Assembly: GCF_016808335.1 (NCBI RefSeq)
Contig: NC_053149.1
Location: 33,818,087 to 33,882,086, forward strand
Origin: Panicum virgatum
Taxonomy: Eukaryota > Streptophyta > Magnoliopsida > Poales > Poaceae
Length of the DNA stretch: 64,000 nucleotides
Direction of reading: 5' to 3'
Positions 1 to 11,422 of this stretch are shown here, piece by piece. Positions within the stretch are counted from its first letter, which is position 1, and each line of letters begins with the position of its first letter. Made by a program: the position numbers and the translations under genes. The notes beneath the pieces are model-generated. The model ran no database searches, was not told the origin of the DNA, and was given only the letters and a program-made list of their open reading frames with translations.

Positions 1-1140
1 ATGGGGATACCATCAGGGCCCATCGATTTACCTCCCTTCATCCTCTTCAAAGCCTCCCCGATCTCTACCTCCTGAATTCTCCTCACAAAACGTCTGTTGG
101 TATCGTCAAAAGAGTCATCTAACTCAAGGGTAGGGGCCTCACTCTCCCCATTAAACAACTTGTCGAAGTACTATCTCCATCTATCCATGATCTCCTCATC
201 CTTCACTAGCAGTCGATCTGTCCCATCCTTAATGCATTTGATTTGGTTGATGTCCCTTGTCTTTCGCTCGTGGATCCTAGCCATCCTATAAATGTCCTTC
301 TCCTCTTCTTTCGTGCCTAGCCGCTGATACAGGTCATCATACGCCTTACCCTTTGCTACATTCACAGCTCGCTTTGCAACCCTCTTCGCTAATTTATAGC
401 CCTCGATGTTGACTGCACTCTTGTCAAGGTGGAGACGCTTGAAACACTCCTTCTCCTTAATAGCCGTTTGCACCTCGTCATTCCACCACCAGGTGTCTTT
501 CCCCTCCTGTTTGCCTCCCCTACTCACGCCAAACACATCTGAGGCCACCTTCCGAACACATGTTGTCATCTTTAGCCACATGTCATCTGTGTCTTCTCCT
601 TCTTTCCAAGGCTCCTCACCTAGCATCCTTTCCTTAAACGCTTGTGCCGCTTCTCCTCTAAGCTTCCACCATTTTGTTCTCGCAATCTTGGCACGTTTGT
701 CCCGATGGACACGTACCCGAAGACGAAAGTCCGCCACCACAAGCTTGTGTTGAGGGACAACACACTCCCCAGGTATCACCTTACAATCTAAGCAATCACG
801 TCTATCCTCCCTCCTAGCAAGGATAAAGTCGATCTGGCTCGAGTGTTGTCCACTACGAAATTTCACAAGATGGGATTCCCTCTTCTTAAACACGGTATTC
901 GCTATCAACAAGTCGTAGGCTAACGCGAAGTTCAACACATCCTCCCCCTCTTGACTCCTGCTACCATACCCAAAACCCCCGTGCACTCGCTCGAACCCTA
1001 CATTAGTCGCACCCACATGGCCGTTGAGATCTCCTCCTATGAAGAGTTTCTCACTGGTAGGCACGGTACTAACCATGCTATCTAGATCTTCCCAGAACTG
1101 CATCTTGGTGCTCTCACTAAGGCCTACCTGAGCTGCTTTT
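1..1140 (-). mobile_element. RTE-type LINE fragment (endonuclease to start of reverse transcriptase)
   Basis: The minus strand encodes the C-terminal half of an endonuclease/exonuclease/phosphatase domain (GGDLNGHVG, RSGQHSSQIDFIL, then VPQHKLVVADFRL) followed by the linker leading into the reverse transcriptase. This is the arrangement in plant RTE-like LINEs often annotated as craniofacial-development-protein-2-like. The main open stretch runs 1103 to 171 and is readable upstream to a stop near 1140, so the 5' part of the endonuclease is gone. A TAG at about 171-173 (MDRWR then stop) interrupts the frame; beyond it the same frame continues to base 1 with KGGKSMGPDGIP, the first reverse-transcriptase block, so the element leaves the window on the left. 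It is a dead, 5'-truncated copy. It lies where the lipase gene's first coding exon should be. Confidence 0.88.
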
Positions 1141-1377
1141 TAGACCACGAATGGAAAAGTGTCAGTTAAGTTGACTTGTTTTGGCCCTGCTGCAGAATTC
1201 TGCTTAAGCCTCTAATCTGGATTTGACATATGTGCTCCATGGTACTTTGAGGCTTCAGAAATTCTTGGTTTCATTTGTATACAGTTCTTAATATAAGGAA
1301 CAAAGTGCCATTTAGTTTATCTTTTTCTTAGCCCTTCAGTACATACAGCATGCAGTATTTTACTTCTGGTGCTTAAA

Positions 1378-4300
1378 ATGAGCAGATCTGTGAAGACATT
1401 CACATACGAGTCACTGAACAACATCGCAAGGTTCATAAATGGAATATCAGCACTCTTATTGACTCTATTACCTGGAAAAGGCAACATTTTAGAAGGGATC
1501 AGTGGCTGGGAACTTAAGCCAGCTCTTCGTGGGCCACGTCTCCCTCGTTGGATGGAAAGGTAATGTTAACACTCTCCATATATGACTTAAATTATATTGG
1601 AAATTTATGATTGTTGATATAAGATGTTATGATGTACTCCTATTTGGCTGGGATGATGAGGAACATGCAATTCTCAGAACTCGGTAGGATTGTAGGAAAA
1701 TAGCAAGTATTGATTGAATCCGTACCTGTTCTGTAATCTTAATTTCTGTATGAGCAATTTGAATCCCCATAACCTGTTACTTTCTATTACGTATATTTTA
1801 TAACAACTATATGAAGCAGTGTGTCTGCCCATTGAGACCTATGTTTGGTGTCTTGGGTTGCTCGGTAGATTCTTTGTCATGTAATTGTAAATGATGTGGT
1901 CCATTTTGTCTTAATTTCTATGAGAACTATGAATACCAACTTTTTAGCCTTGTGATATATACCGCATTATGCATATTCCTGTTTACTTTAACTATTGCAA
2001 TGTAGTATGTGTATTCCTCTTTTCTTTGGGAACAGAGTTTTACTCTTTTCTGATGACTTCATTATTTTTGAGCTCAGTGGGGTCTCTTCATTTAATCAGT
2101 TCATCCATGAACTTTCTGTTGATTCTGATACTGAATCAGTTGCTGATTCTATCACTGGAGATGATGATAATGAAGAGTTTGTCTGCCCTCCCTCTCCATT
2201 ATCCCAAAGTTCACGACTATCACATGCGAGCAGCTTCAGTAGACGTGATCGCCGATTGAGGAGGCATATCATATATGCAGTTTCCTGGATTCTTTGGCCA
2301 TTGAAATTCTTCATATCTTTGTTACTTATACTGTTCAATGCCATCAAGTATCGGATTGTAAGATCATTTGCTAAAAGTGCAGAAAGCCCTCATCTTTCAA
2401 GAAATAGTCCTGGAAAAAGATCGTTTCATATAAGGGATCAGTTTCTCCAACGCACAACTGATAGGAGGCGTGGAGTTTTTGAGGTAGTATTTGAATTTCT
2501 GGTTGTCAGTTTATTTACTTGGCAAGTTATGATGATTGAACCCTTGTTCAAATTCTCCTACACACATCTAGTATTTATCAACCTACTTGGTTACTTCTTT
2601 TCACATAGGATCTCCATCTGGCAATTGAGATTTTCATTGAATCAGTCTTTGACATTGTTCACAAAGGAGCACATTATATTCTCTCTCCTACAGAAGTGTG
2701 GCAGAAGTTATTTTGCTGGATTCATGGAAGCGGCCGTGACAATAGTCCTGTTGTTGATGTACCAACAGCTAATGTTGGCAGTGATAATCCAATTCCAACT
2801 GAGAGGAAAACTGTGTATCGTCATTCTTTGAATACAGATTCCCGAACATGTGAGGATGTTATTACTGAGCTTGGGTGAGCACCTCTGCCCCTTTTATTTG
2901 TGCAAATGTTAAAGCCGAGATTTGGGATAGCAATAGCATCATTGACCTGTATACTGTGGCTTCTGGTACAGCTGTAGGTTATTTCCTGTATATGCACTTA
3001 AATATGCTACATATAGCACTGTTGTCATATAGTAGGTAATTGATATAGCTAACTTCGTCGAATATAAAGAACTCAGGTGTTTCTTTAGTCTAACTTATTT
3101 CTCATTGGCTATTATATGCATCAGTGATTGATATCTTTCAATTTTGTTGGCCTTTTTTTTCAGTTATCCATTTGAGGCTATAAAGGTTGTTACTTCAGAT
3201 GGGTATGTTCTATTATTGGAGAGAATTCCAAGGTGAAAACCATAACTATCTCATGTTGTTGTCTTTCATGTTGTTTGTGGTTAGAAATTTGATACATTAC
3301 CTTTTTAGGCGTGATTCACGGAAGGTTGTCTTGTTACAACATGGAATACTGGACTCGTCTATGGGGTGAGTACTGACCGAAACACTATTGGCGATGTTTT
3401 GACATTCCATACAGCTTAGGGCATTCGCCAATCGCCAATCATGCTTTATGAAGTCATATTTTCTTCATTAGTTTTATTTATCTTTTTCTGATTTTCGTTG
3501 TATCCTTCGTTTGCGTCTTTACAATCTGAACAGTTTTGCCACTTCACAAGCATCATCAAGTCTTTCAAAAAAGAAAGTTGTACTTGGTTTGAGTTGTTTG
3601 AACCTTTTGGGGACAGTGTGGTAATTTAAACAAATTGCAAGATCATCTACAGAAATGAGCTGATAATACAGTTGTCTCCATGTTTTTCCATTGTGAGTGG
3701 CACATACCTAAAGATATTCGGCAGTGAGTAGATTTTTTAGTTGAAATCAGCACATTGATTAATCAAGAGTGTTGTGTTGCATGCCTCCACCCTTGTCTTA
3801 AAACATCCCCAAGGATTACCATGCAGCACTTCTGATCTGTAAGCTGACACTGGTATTATATCATTGTTAATCAATAGTGATTTCCAATGCAGAAACTAGT
3901 ATTTTGATAACTATTCTTAACCAAGAGTTATACCTGTAAAATAGTTCTTTTTTATCACTTACTCTGTGATGTAGATCCGGATGTTTGGTTTCATAACATG
4001 AATTTGTTAAAGTTAGACATGGGCATCAATGATCTTTTTTTTTCATGTTCGCTATTCTAAACTTTTGTTTATAACTGAATTTTCGTGTCAAGTGTTTTTC
4101 CTACTGACAATCAGAACATCGTAATGCTAAGACTACTTTTATAGTTAAATTTTTTTTATGCTACTGAATATGGGGTCCTAATAAAAAAGGGTTGCTGTGA
4201 TGATTGGGTAATTTGGGGCCATTAGGAAAAGAATTTAGTTAAACCTGTTCACGCTTTATTGGAAGCAGTTTATCTGATGCATATGATATTCTTCTTAATG

Positions 4301-5709
4301 CTATTTGAGCCTCATCTGCCGTGCAGTTGGGTGTCTAATGGTGTTGTTGGCTCGCCAGCATTTGCAGCTTATGATCAAGGTCAGAAATAAAACTAGATGT
4401 AGTGCATTATTGTGCTGTGCAGTAAGTGCTCATATGTATTTTTTTTCTGTATGTAGGTTATGATGTTTTTCTTGGAAATCTTCGAGGCTTGGTCTCAAGA
4501 GAGCATATAGATAAAAGTATTTCTTCTTACAAGTAAGTACTAAGTAGGCCTTCCGTGTGTATCTGGTTTTATCACAATCAGGAAATCAATCTATTATGTG
4601 AATAGTTATTTTTGTTAATTGTGCACGTTCATCATTCCTGAACCTTTATCAGATACTGGAAGTATTCTGTTAACGAGCATGGAACAAAAGATATGCCTGC
4701 AATAATTGAGGAAATCCACAAGATTAAAATTTCAGAACTTGGCACAAGTCAGCCTTTATCAGGACAGGAGACAGAAGATCAAAATGATAAGATAAAAAAA
4801 TTGGAAGTACACACTTCGCAGGAAGACAGTGCAGAAGATCAACCTTACAAGCTTTGTGCTGTATGCCACAGCTTGGGAGGTGCAGTTATGTTGATGTATG
4901 TGGTGACGTCAAGGATCGCACAGAAGCCCCATAGGTTGTCGAGACTAGTCCTGCTATCTCCTGCAGGTTTCCATGAGGATTCGAATGTGGTGTTCAGTAT
5001 GGTGGAGAAGCTCATTCTGTTTGTTGGTCCAATACTTGCACCGATAATACCTGGCCTTTACATACCAACTCGATTCTTTAGGATGCTTCTGAACAAATTA
5101 GCTAGGGATTTCCATAACTATCCAGCTTTGGGTGGACTCGTCCAAACCCTTATGGGTTATGTTGTTGGTGGTGACAGTTCAAATTGGGTGGGAGTACTCG
5201 GTCTGCCCCACTACAACATGGATGACATGCCTGGTGTATCATTTCATGTGGCACTTCACCTTGCCCAGATAAAGAGGGCAAAGAAGTTCCAAATGTATGA
5301 CTATGGCAGCCCTGCAGCAAATATTGAAGCGTATGGAACCCCAGAGCCATTGGACCTGGGAGCACACTATGCTCTCATTGACATCCCTATGGATTTGGTC
5401 GCTGGGCAGAGGGACAGAGTTATCTCACCATCCATGGTAAAGAAGCACTACAAGCTGATGCGGAAATCTGGAGTGGAGGTCTCATATAATGAATTTGAGT
5501 ATGCTCACTTGGATTTCACATTCTCGCATAGGGAGGAGCTTTTGTCCTATGTTATGTCCCGCCTACTTTTAGTAACTGATCCAGGTAAAGCCCACATCAA
5601 GCAGACTAGTTTGCGCCTCAGGAAGCCGAAGAAAGTTCAGTCAGAAATCGAGGAGAACGTGGAGTGTAGAGCCAAGGAGGAAGCGGATGAATTATCTCGA
5701 TGTGCCTGA
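1378..5709 (+). CDS. Alpha/beta-hydrolase (AB-lipase family) protein, first exon missing
   Basis: Lipase of the plant AB-hydrolase/acid-lipase group (close to the Arabidopsis At1g73920/At1g18460 type, recalled from family knowledge), probably hydrolysing acyl lipids at a membrane. Exons seen: 1386-1559, 2078-2483, 2609-2874, 3164-3232, 3309-3365, 4327-4379, 4457-4532, 4653-5709; all introns are GT-AG and phases close, giving 718 aa from the first serine. The N-terminal region carries hydrophobic stretches (ALLLTLLPG; SWILWPLKFFISLLLILF) that suggest membrane attachment. The AB-lipase segment (YPFEAIKVVTSDGYVL, VVLLQHGILDSS) precedes the nucleophile elbow CHSLGG (Ser codon 4870-4872); likely Asp at 5413-5415 (GQRDRV) and His at 5506-5508 (YAHLDF). 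Relatives begin with about 15 further residues from an upstream exon, not found here. An in-frame ATG at 1378 could give MSRSVKTFTY instead, if the AG at 1384-1385 is not used as an acceptor. Confidence 0.9.
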
Positions 5710-6451
5710 TGTGCAGTGCAGGTTGAGGGTATGTTGTATGTAAGTTTGTGAATAGGATACTCGACCCATCTCTATACCTTCTACATCGTGTGGAAGATCT
5801 GGGGATGAATGGTTTTCTGCTTCTAGTGGTTGTGTTCATGGGGATCAATTTTTTGTATCCCTGTAGGAAACAGTAGAGCTAAACATGCATAGCCTCTTTA
5901 GTGCTGTTGCTGTACTGCTGTTTTTAAAGGATACCGAGAAAAAGAACATGGCTAAGGAGCAGATTGTTGTACTTGGCGAGTGCTCTGTAGTTTTGAGACT
6001 TTTCTTTCGAGAATTGTCCGGATGTTCTGAATGCTATTTTGTGGCAATCGATCACACAAAACCGTTCCAAGAATGTTGAAGTCTTGAAATAACAGCCCTG
6101 CATGCGTTGAATCATGGACGCGAAGAGCCGGAAGAGAGCCTAATAACTAGGGGACCAAATCTTTAAAGTATGACGCTAGAGTTGATAACATCTGCTCCAT
6201 GTTGCAAAGATTCACATTCTGAGCCTCAAGTTCATACATGCAAGTGCTGCGGTCTTAATTTGTAAGCGTCTGAGGTGTGACTACTGTGCACCTTTCGGTA
6301 CGTGTGTCATATCCGCGCGTTTGTGTATAGATATGTGTCTCATATGATGTTCGGATTTAAATTGCCTGTATTAAACATTGTACGTTTGAAGCAAGGGTTC
6401 AGGGAAAGACCCTGCTCATTGAGGAAATATCTCTGAACCAGCCAATGAGGA
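5710..6451 (+). other. Lipase 3' UTR and following spacer
   Basis: About 700 bases follow the lipase stop without a convincing gene. Its first part is the likely 3' UTR, U-rich and ending perhaps near 6390, but there is no clear polyadenylation signal that I would place with confidence. The short open frames here are not conserved-looking. Confidence 0.4.
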
Positions 6452-6839
6452 CATGTTTGGAAGTGGAACACAGGAATTGAAAACGCAGGGGTGGGATGAA
6501 GCACAAAGGGAAATGCATGAAGGTTTTATGTCTAAGCTGCTTAACTCCATACATTTTGTGTATCCAAAATTTACCACATCATGTTGTCTTCTAACAGTGC
6601 AATAAATTGATCTTCATCCAACGATGTAGCTTAGTTTCAACACAAACCTTTTCTTTTGAAGTGCCTAACAAGGTGAAAGAACTATACTATGTTAATAGCA
6701 ACGGAAGGTCGGAATGATAAAAAGAAAGTAACATTTGTAAAACAAGAGAACTTGATCCACTAGTAGTTCATACAAGAATTCTCTCAAAAGGAATTGAAAC
6801 ATGTACAATTCCCTTGAGAATCCTTTTAATCCAAACATG
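6452..6839. mobile_element. MITE with CATGTTTGGA terminal inverted repeats
   Basis: The stretch begins CATGTTTGGA and ends with its exact inverse TCCAAACATG. Inside both ends lie matching subterminal pieces (AGGAATTGAAAACG near the left, AAAGGAATTGAAAC near the right). The length of about 390 bp and lack of coding fit a non-autonomous DNA transposon. No target duplication could be assigned, and a run of 17 G follows at 6844-6860. Confidence 0.6.
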
Positions 6840-6843
6840 GGGC

Positions 6844-6860
6844 GGGGGGGGGGGGGGGGG
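6844..6860. repeat. Poly-G tract (17 bp)
   Basis: An uninterrupted run of G beside the MITE right end. Similar runs occur at 33303-33325 and 44816-44831, and a poly-C run at 26921-26936. Confidence 0.9.
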
Positions 6861-7014
6861 TCAGGGCACTTGGCTAAATAAGAAGATAAGGATCTGTTGA
6901 ATTAATTTTTAGTATCAAAATTATAGTATATAGTATGAATAATAAAAATTACTTTGCAATCTATGTATGGCTCATAAAACATAACAATAATGTAATAAAA
7001 AAATAACTATTATG

Positions 7015-7240
7015 ATTACCTCAAATAAAAACATAAAGCTTTTGCGCCTTGTAAAAACCGCCTTCGGGCATTTTTTATGCAAAATCTTCAAGAATTGTAT
7101 CAAGATTAATATCATCCAAAATATCCTTCTTAATGCTACACATAATCAAGCCATTCAATCTTTCTTGTAAAATAGTTGATCTTAAATAATCTTTCTTGTA
7201 ACATAGTAGATCTTAAATAATTTTTAATTATCACTATAAT
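7015..7240 (-). pseudogene. hAT transposase C-terminal remnant
   Basis: Read on the minus strand, about 7190 down to 7076 gives RSTILQERLNGL followed by IKKDILDDINLDTILEDFA and a stop. This matches the dimerisation-region end of TTF-type-zinc-finger hAT transposases (typically RSTMSQERLNGLA...DFA). A short internal duplication (AATCTTTCTTGTAA repeated about 31 bp apart) disrupts the copy. The rest of 6880-7560 is AT-rich and probably belongs to the same dead element. No terminal repeats or 8-bp duplication were located. Confidence 0.5.
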
Positions 7241-8112
7241 AGTTAAGAGAATTTTATATACAATGGAGATATTCGAATAGCAATACGCAACTTTAACAAA
7301 CTGAAGAATCTCAGTTCATGACATCAATATTTCTGACAAAGGTACTTGCAACACTTTTATTTTAGAGAAAAAGAATCATTCAAATCAATATTACAGTTGT
7401 CTTTAGAAAAAGTCATCCAAATAGAAAATTACATGTACCAATTATCTATATGATCTTGGGCGCCTAAGCTCTATGGGCCCCTGGCGGTTGCACTACCTGC
7501 CCTCCCCCCGAGGCAGTCCTGCTTGGATAAGGCAATCCCAACTCTTGGTGTCCATAGATGATGTCTATACTGCCACATAAGCAAGATACCCCTATACTCC
7601 CTTTAGAGTATCTCCAGCAATAGCTCCTAAATCAGACCCTCTAAATGTTAAATGGGGCTGCCTCTATTTTTAAAGGTGTAACATCCCGAAAATTCACCCG
7701 TATAAATTACTCGCTAAAAATGTTTTTCAAAATCTTTTCGTCGCTGAGCTCAAATCCTTCTCGGCAATTTTTGCTGTCCTGACATCCGAATTCAATCGCC
7801 GTCACATCTCTTTCTCTTCCTCGTTCCGCGCAACGCGCTGCGTGTCGCCGACCAGCGCGTGCTCGTCCGGCCCGCGGTCGCCGCCGCGAATTCCACCATC
7901 ACATCTCTTTCTCTTTCTCTCCCTCTCTCTTTCTCTCCCTCTCTCTTTCTTTTTCTTTTCCCTTTTCTTTTTTTCCTTTTTCCCTCCGTCTCCCTCCTTC
8001 ATCCCTCTCCTCACTGCCGCGCTCTCCCACACGCTGCTCGGCGACGCCCCGCCCCGCCCTGCCATTGCCGCCGGCCTCTCCCTGTGCCCCCACGCACTGC
8101 CGCACGCACGCC

Positions 8113-8346
8113 CTGTGCCCACGCGTTCCACGCGACCCCGATGCTCGCCGCGCCGTCCGTCGCGATCGGCACAACAACACCACCGGCCGCTTGCCACCAC
8201 CCCACCTGCGCCGCCGTACTCACATTGCTCCTGTGCCCACGCGTTCCACGCGACCCCAATGCTTGCCGCGCCGCCCGTCGATCGGCACAACAACACCACC
8301 GGCCGCTTGCCACCACCCCACCTACGCCGCCGTAGTCGCACTACTC
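8113..8346 (+). repeat. 118-bp tandem duplication in the solo LTR
   Basis: Two adjacent near-identical units begin CTGTGCCCACGCGTTCCACG at 8113 and 8231. The second carries a few substitutions and a 2-bp deletion. They lie upstream of the TATA box, where LTR enhancer repeats usually sit. Confidence 0.85.
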
Positions 8347-8573
8347 GCGCGAGCAGAGCACAGCGCCGCCGCTATTGCCGCCGGCCGCACGGCGCCCCTC
8401 CTCCCCTGGCCGCGCCTCCCCCGCTACGCGCCACCGTCTACCCCTGCATACCGTCGCCCTCGACGCTCGCGCCATTCCACGACGCCCAACTCGCCCCCAC
8501 GCCATTAAAGCCGCCCCGTCGAGCTCGCTTACTGGCCACCACCGCGGCCCCTCCTCCACCGCCTCTCCCCGCC

Positions 8574-8581
8574 TATAAATA
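8574..8581 (+). promoter_or_regulatory. TATA box of the solo LTR
   Basis: TATAAATA lies in the context CCTATAAATAGG at the end of the GC-rich block and just before a C/A-rich leader-like stretch. This is the expected position of the U3/R promoter in an LTR. Start of transcription would be near 8605-8615. Confidence 0.6.
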
Positions 8582-11422
8582 GGCCTTCACGTCGCGCTCC
8601 GCCACCACCACGAACCTCACCGCCGCCGCTAGCCCCCTCACCAGCTCCCCCACTCAGAGCCATAGCCGCCGCCTCTCATCGGCCACCGCGGAGGCGCCTC
8701 CTCGCACCGTCTCTGCTCAAGGTAAGGAGGGGAATAGGACCTCCTCACCTCTCTCTTCCTTTCTCCCCTAACTCCGGCCGCCGACGAGCCCCGCAGTGCC
8801 GCCACCGCAAACACCAGAGCCGGCCGCCGCCCGCCACCATGGCCGCGCCTCCACAGGCCACCTCCGCCCAAATTAAGTGGGGGAATCGACCCACCGCGAC
8901 TCCCTCTCCCTTTTCCCCTCCCCATGGCCGCCGTCGCACCCCGAGGCCGCCGGCCCAGGCGCCGTCAGCGACCCCGCGCCCCTCCTCTGTTCCACGAGAG
9001 GGAGGAGGGAGAAGAAAGGGCGTTTTGTCCTTAACCCCCTTCCCTTCTCCCTATTTCTTTAAGAGTCCTCCCCCTCTTTCTCGAGAAATTTGCAAAAATA
9101 GGACCGCAAACATTGGCCTTTGCAGTTTTGCCATTGGCCCCACATTTCATAGGCACAGATGGTCCCACCGTGTCATTCACTGGAAGTGGCAAATTCACGA
9201 GTGGTCAATGTTTGCAGTCCTAATATTGCATTTTTTTTCCTCTCTCTCTATGTTCTTTTCCAAAAAAAGCCCTCCCGGTTCTTTCTATTTAAGAAAAGAC
9301 CCTTCCACTATACAAAATAATTACACCTAGACCCCTGCACATTTCTAGTGAACCCCGGATATTTCTAGAAATTCCAAACAAGCCCTTTCCTTGACAAAAA
9401 TAATTACAAATAGGCCCCAAGACCCCGGTTTAGCCCTAACCAATACTTTAACCTATCATTTCATGCGACATATATTCTCTGATTGACCTGAAACTTTACC
9501 ACGCCATTTCTAACATAATTTTAGCCGTGCCATTAGAAAACTGCCCAAAAATATTACTCCTATATCTATATCTTAAATGTTCCGGATTCGAGCTCAATGA
9601 TAAAACCTTTATTTCTTTTTCTTTATTGTGTGCTTGCTTGTGTGCGTCGTAGATCACGGTGTGAACGAGGGAGAACCCGTCGACGAGCAGTGCCGCGAGC
9701 AAGTGTGCGAGGACCAGTTCCACGACCCCGAACCCGAAGGACAGTACCTCGATCAGGACTTCCCGGAAGGCTTTGAGAACGGCAAGTTCAATCTCATCCT
9801 TTGATGCATATTTTGCCCCAGTTTTATAAACACAACCTATTGGTCTATTTTCAAAACTGCATGTTGTTTTGCTGCTAAAACTCGGTTGGATAGCCACCCC
9901 TTGATTTGTTATGACCATTCCTTGACCACCTAGATTAACATCTAAATATGATATGTTCTATTTGGATGTTAATCGCTGCTAGAACGCTTAGGACCTTGAA
10001 TGTGGTACAATTTGTTTTATAAAAGAAAAATGTGTGAGTGTGTGGGAAGGGAGAATGTGGAAATTTTTGGAAACCAAAAGAAGGACAAGATGGATGGCAC
10101 TTCTGTGTGAATTGCCAAAAGGTGTGCTCGTACCTGTGTGGTTGAGCAGGGTTGGGAGATATCCATCTTGTCACAATTAAGGACCGAGTTGATGTGTCAT
10201 CTTGCCTAACTCTACCATCGTGCAAACCACTCGACCGTTGTATGTGGCAACAGCTTAGCATAAACCCTACTAGTTAGTCTGATAGCCATCAGGAGAGCTG
10301 AGAGCAACGGGTGACTAAGGAGAAGGGATAATCTCTGTGTGACTTATGCCCCGGTTAAACCTCGGAAATAGGTCAATGGCTCCTTGGTGGATCCCGTGGT
10401 GGCTAGTCAGGTCTAGCTAAGGTGGGTAATGGCTTTGTTGGGATCAGCACCGACACTACGGTGATCGTGCTGTGGTATCCCGCTTGTGGGTAAAGTTGCA
10501 CACCTCTGCAGAGTATAAAATCTATTCGAATAGCCATGCCTACGGTACTAGGCGAGTCATGGTTTGGTCACACAACTAGTATTTCTTCTGAGAATGGATG
10601 GGTTGGCATGAGTTATTTTGGAAAGTGTCCGGCAGCTGTGCCGTGTGCTACGGCGAACGGGGAGTCCGGTAGCAACTTATAATCTGGGATCCTGTGTGGA
10701 TCAACTCTACGTGTACTCGGTACAAGATAATCGCTTTGGAAAATCCTTTTCTATCAAATAAACCCATGCATGAAAAATTAGCTTTCCACAAATAAAACCC
10801 TAGCCTTATCCTTGATCCATCCTGTGCATGTATTCTGTTTATACCCTCTCTGTGGGTGTGGTTGGACTTGCTGAGTACGTTTGTACTCACCCCTTACTTA
10901 ATTTTTATAGAGGAAGATCCAGACTTTGTTCCCGAGGACATTGAGTAAGGGTTCCGTGCCTTGCTTGTGGATAGGGTCACCCGCAGGAGCTCCGTATGGC
11001 GCAAGACTCTGATGACTTCTTCGTGCTACACGTTATTGTTAGGGTTGTAGTTGTTGTCCTCGCGATAGTGGCGCTTCACTGCCCATTACCGCATAGAGTT
11101 GTACGGTGATGTACCATCTGATGTAATAAATATGTTATCAGTCTCCTGGGACTGATATTGTATCATATTTAAGTCTTCTCTTATGAGGGAACGCTTCAAA
11201 AGGGCTTCTAAATTTGTTTCAACTCCAGCAATACCCCTCAATTCCAATATATAATAGAGGGCTCCTTAGAGACCCCCTAGGAATGGATGGTGGAGGAGGA
11301 ATTTTGAAGGCCTCCCTAAAATAGAGGGTAAATTAGAGGGTCTGCTTGATTGCATTTTTTTTATTTAGCCCTTTAAACTTGGGATTAGGGGCTGTTTAAA
11401 GGGTATGCTGGAGTTGCTATTA

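Larger units (their letters stand above)
7677..11198. mobile_element. Solo LTR, 3,522 bp, with AAAGG target duplication
   Basis: The sequence begins TGTAACATCCCG and ends ACGCTTCA. It is flanked by perfect 5-bp copies of AAAGG (7672-7676 and 11199-11203). It contains no primer-binding site, polypurine tract or pol domain, so it is a single LTR left by LTR-LTR recombination. Inside are a CT-rich tract (about 7905-7990), a GC-rich C-biased block (7840-9010), a TATA box, and a downstream AT-rich part. The length is long for an LTR but typical of some grass gypsy families; I do not assign a family. TG...CA reads equally on both strands; the TATA box at 8574 suggests forward orientation. The open frames at 7802-8582 come from composition, not genes. 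Confidence 0.85.
7606..11419. mobile_element. PIF/Harbinger-type MITE split by a solo LTR
   Basis: The left terminus GAGTATCTCCAGCA (7606) and the inverse of the right terminus, TAGCAACTCCAGCA (ending 11419), are imperfect inverted repeats. Both ends are flanked by TTA (7603-7605 and 11420-11422), the classic 3-bp PIF/Harbinger duplication. Removing the LTR at 7677-11198 and one AAAGG copy leaves about 287 bp, a normal MITE size. Confidence 0.72.

Noticed and set aside
7802..8582. Open frames of up to 246 codons on both strands, Pro/Arg/Ser-rich
   Set aside because: They lie in the GC-rich, repeat-containing U3 part of the solo LTR, upstream of its TATA box, and show no domain or codon preference.
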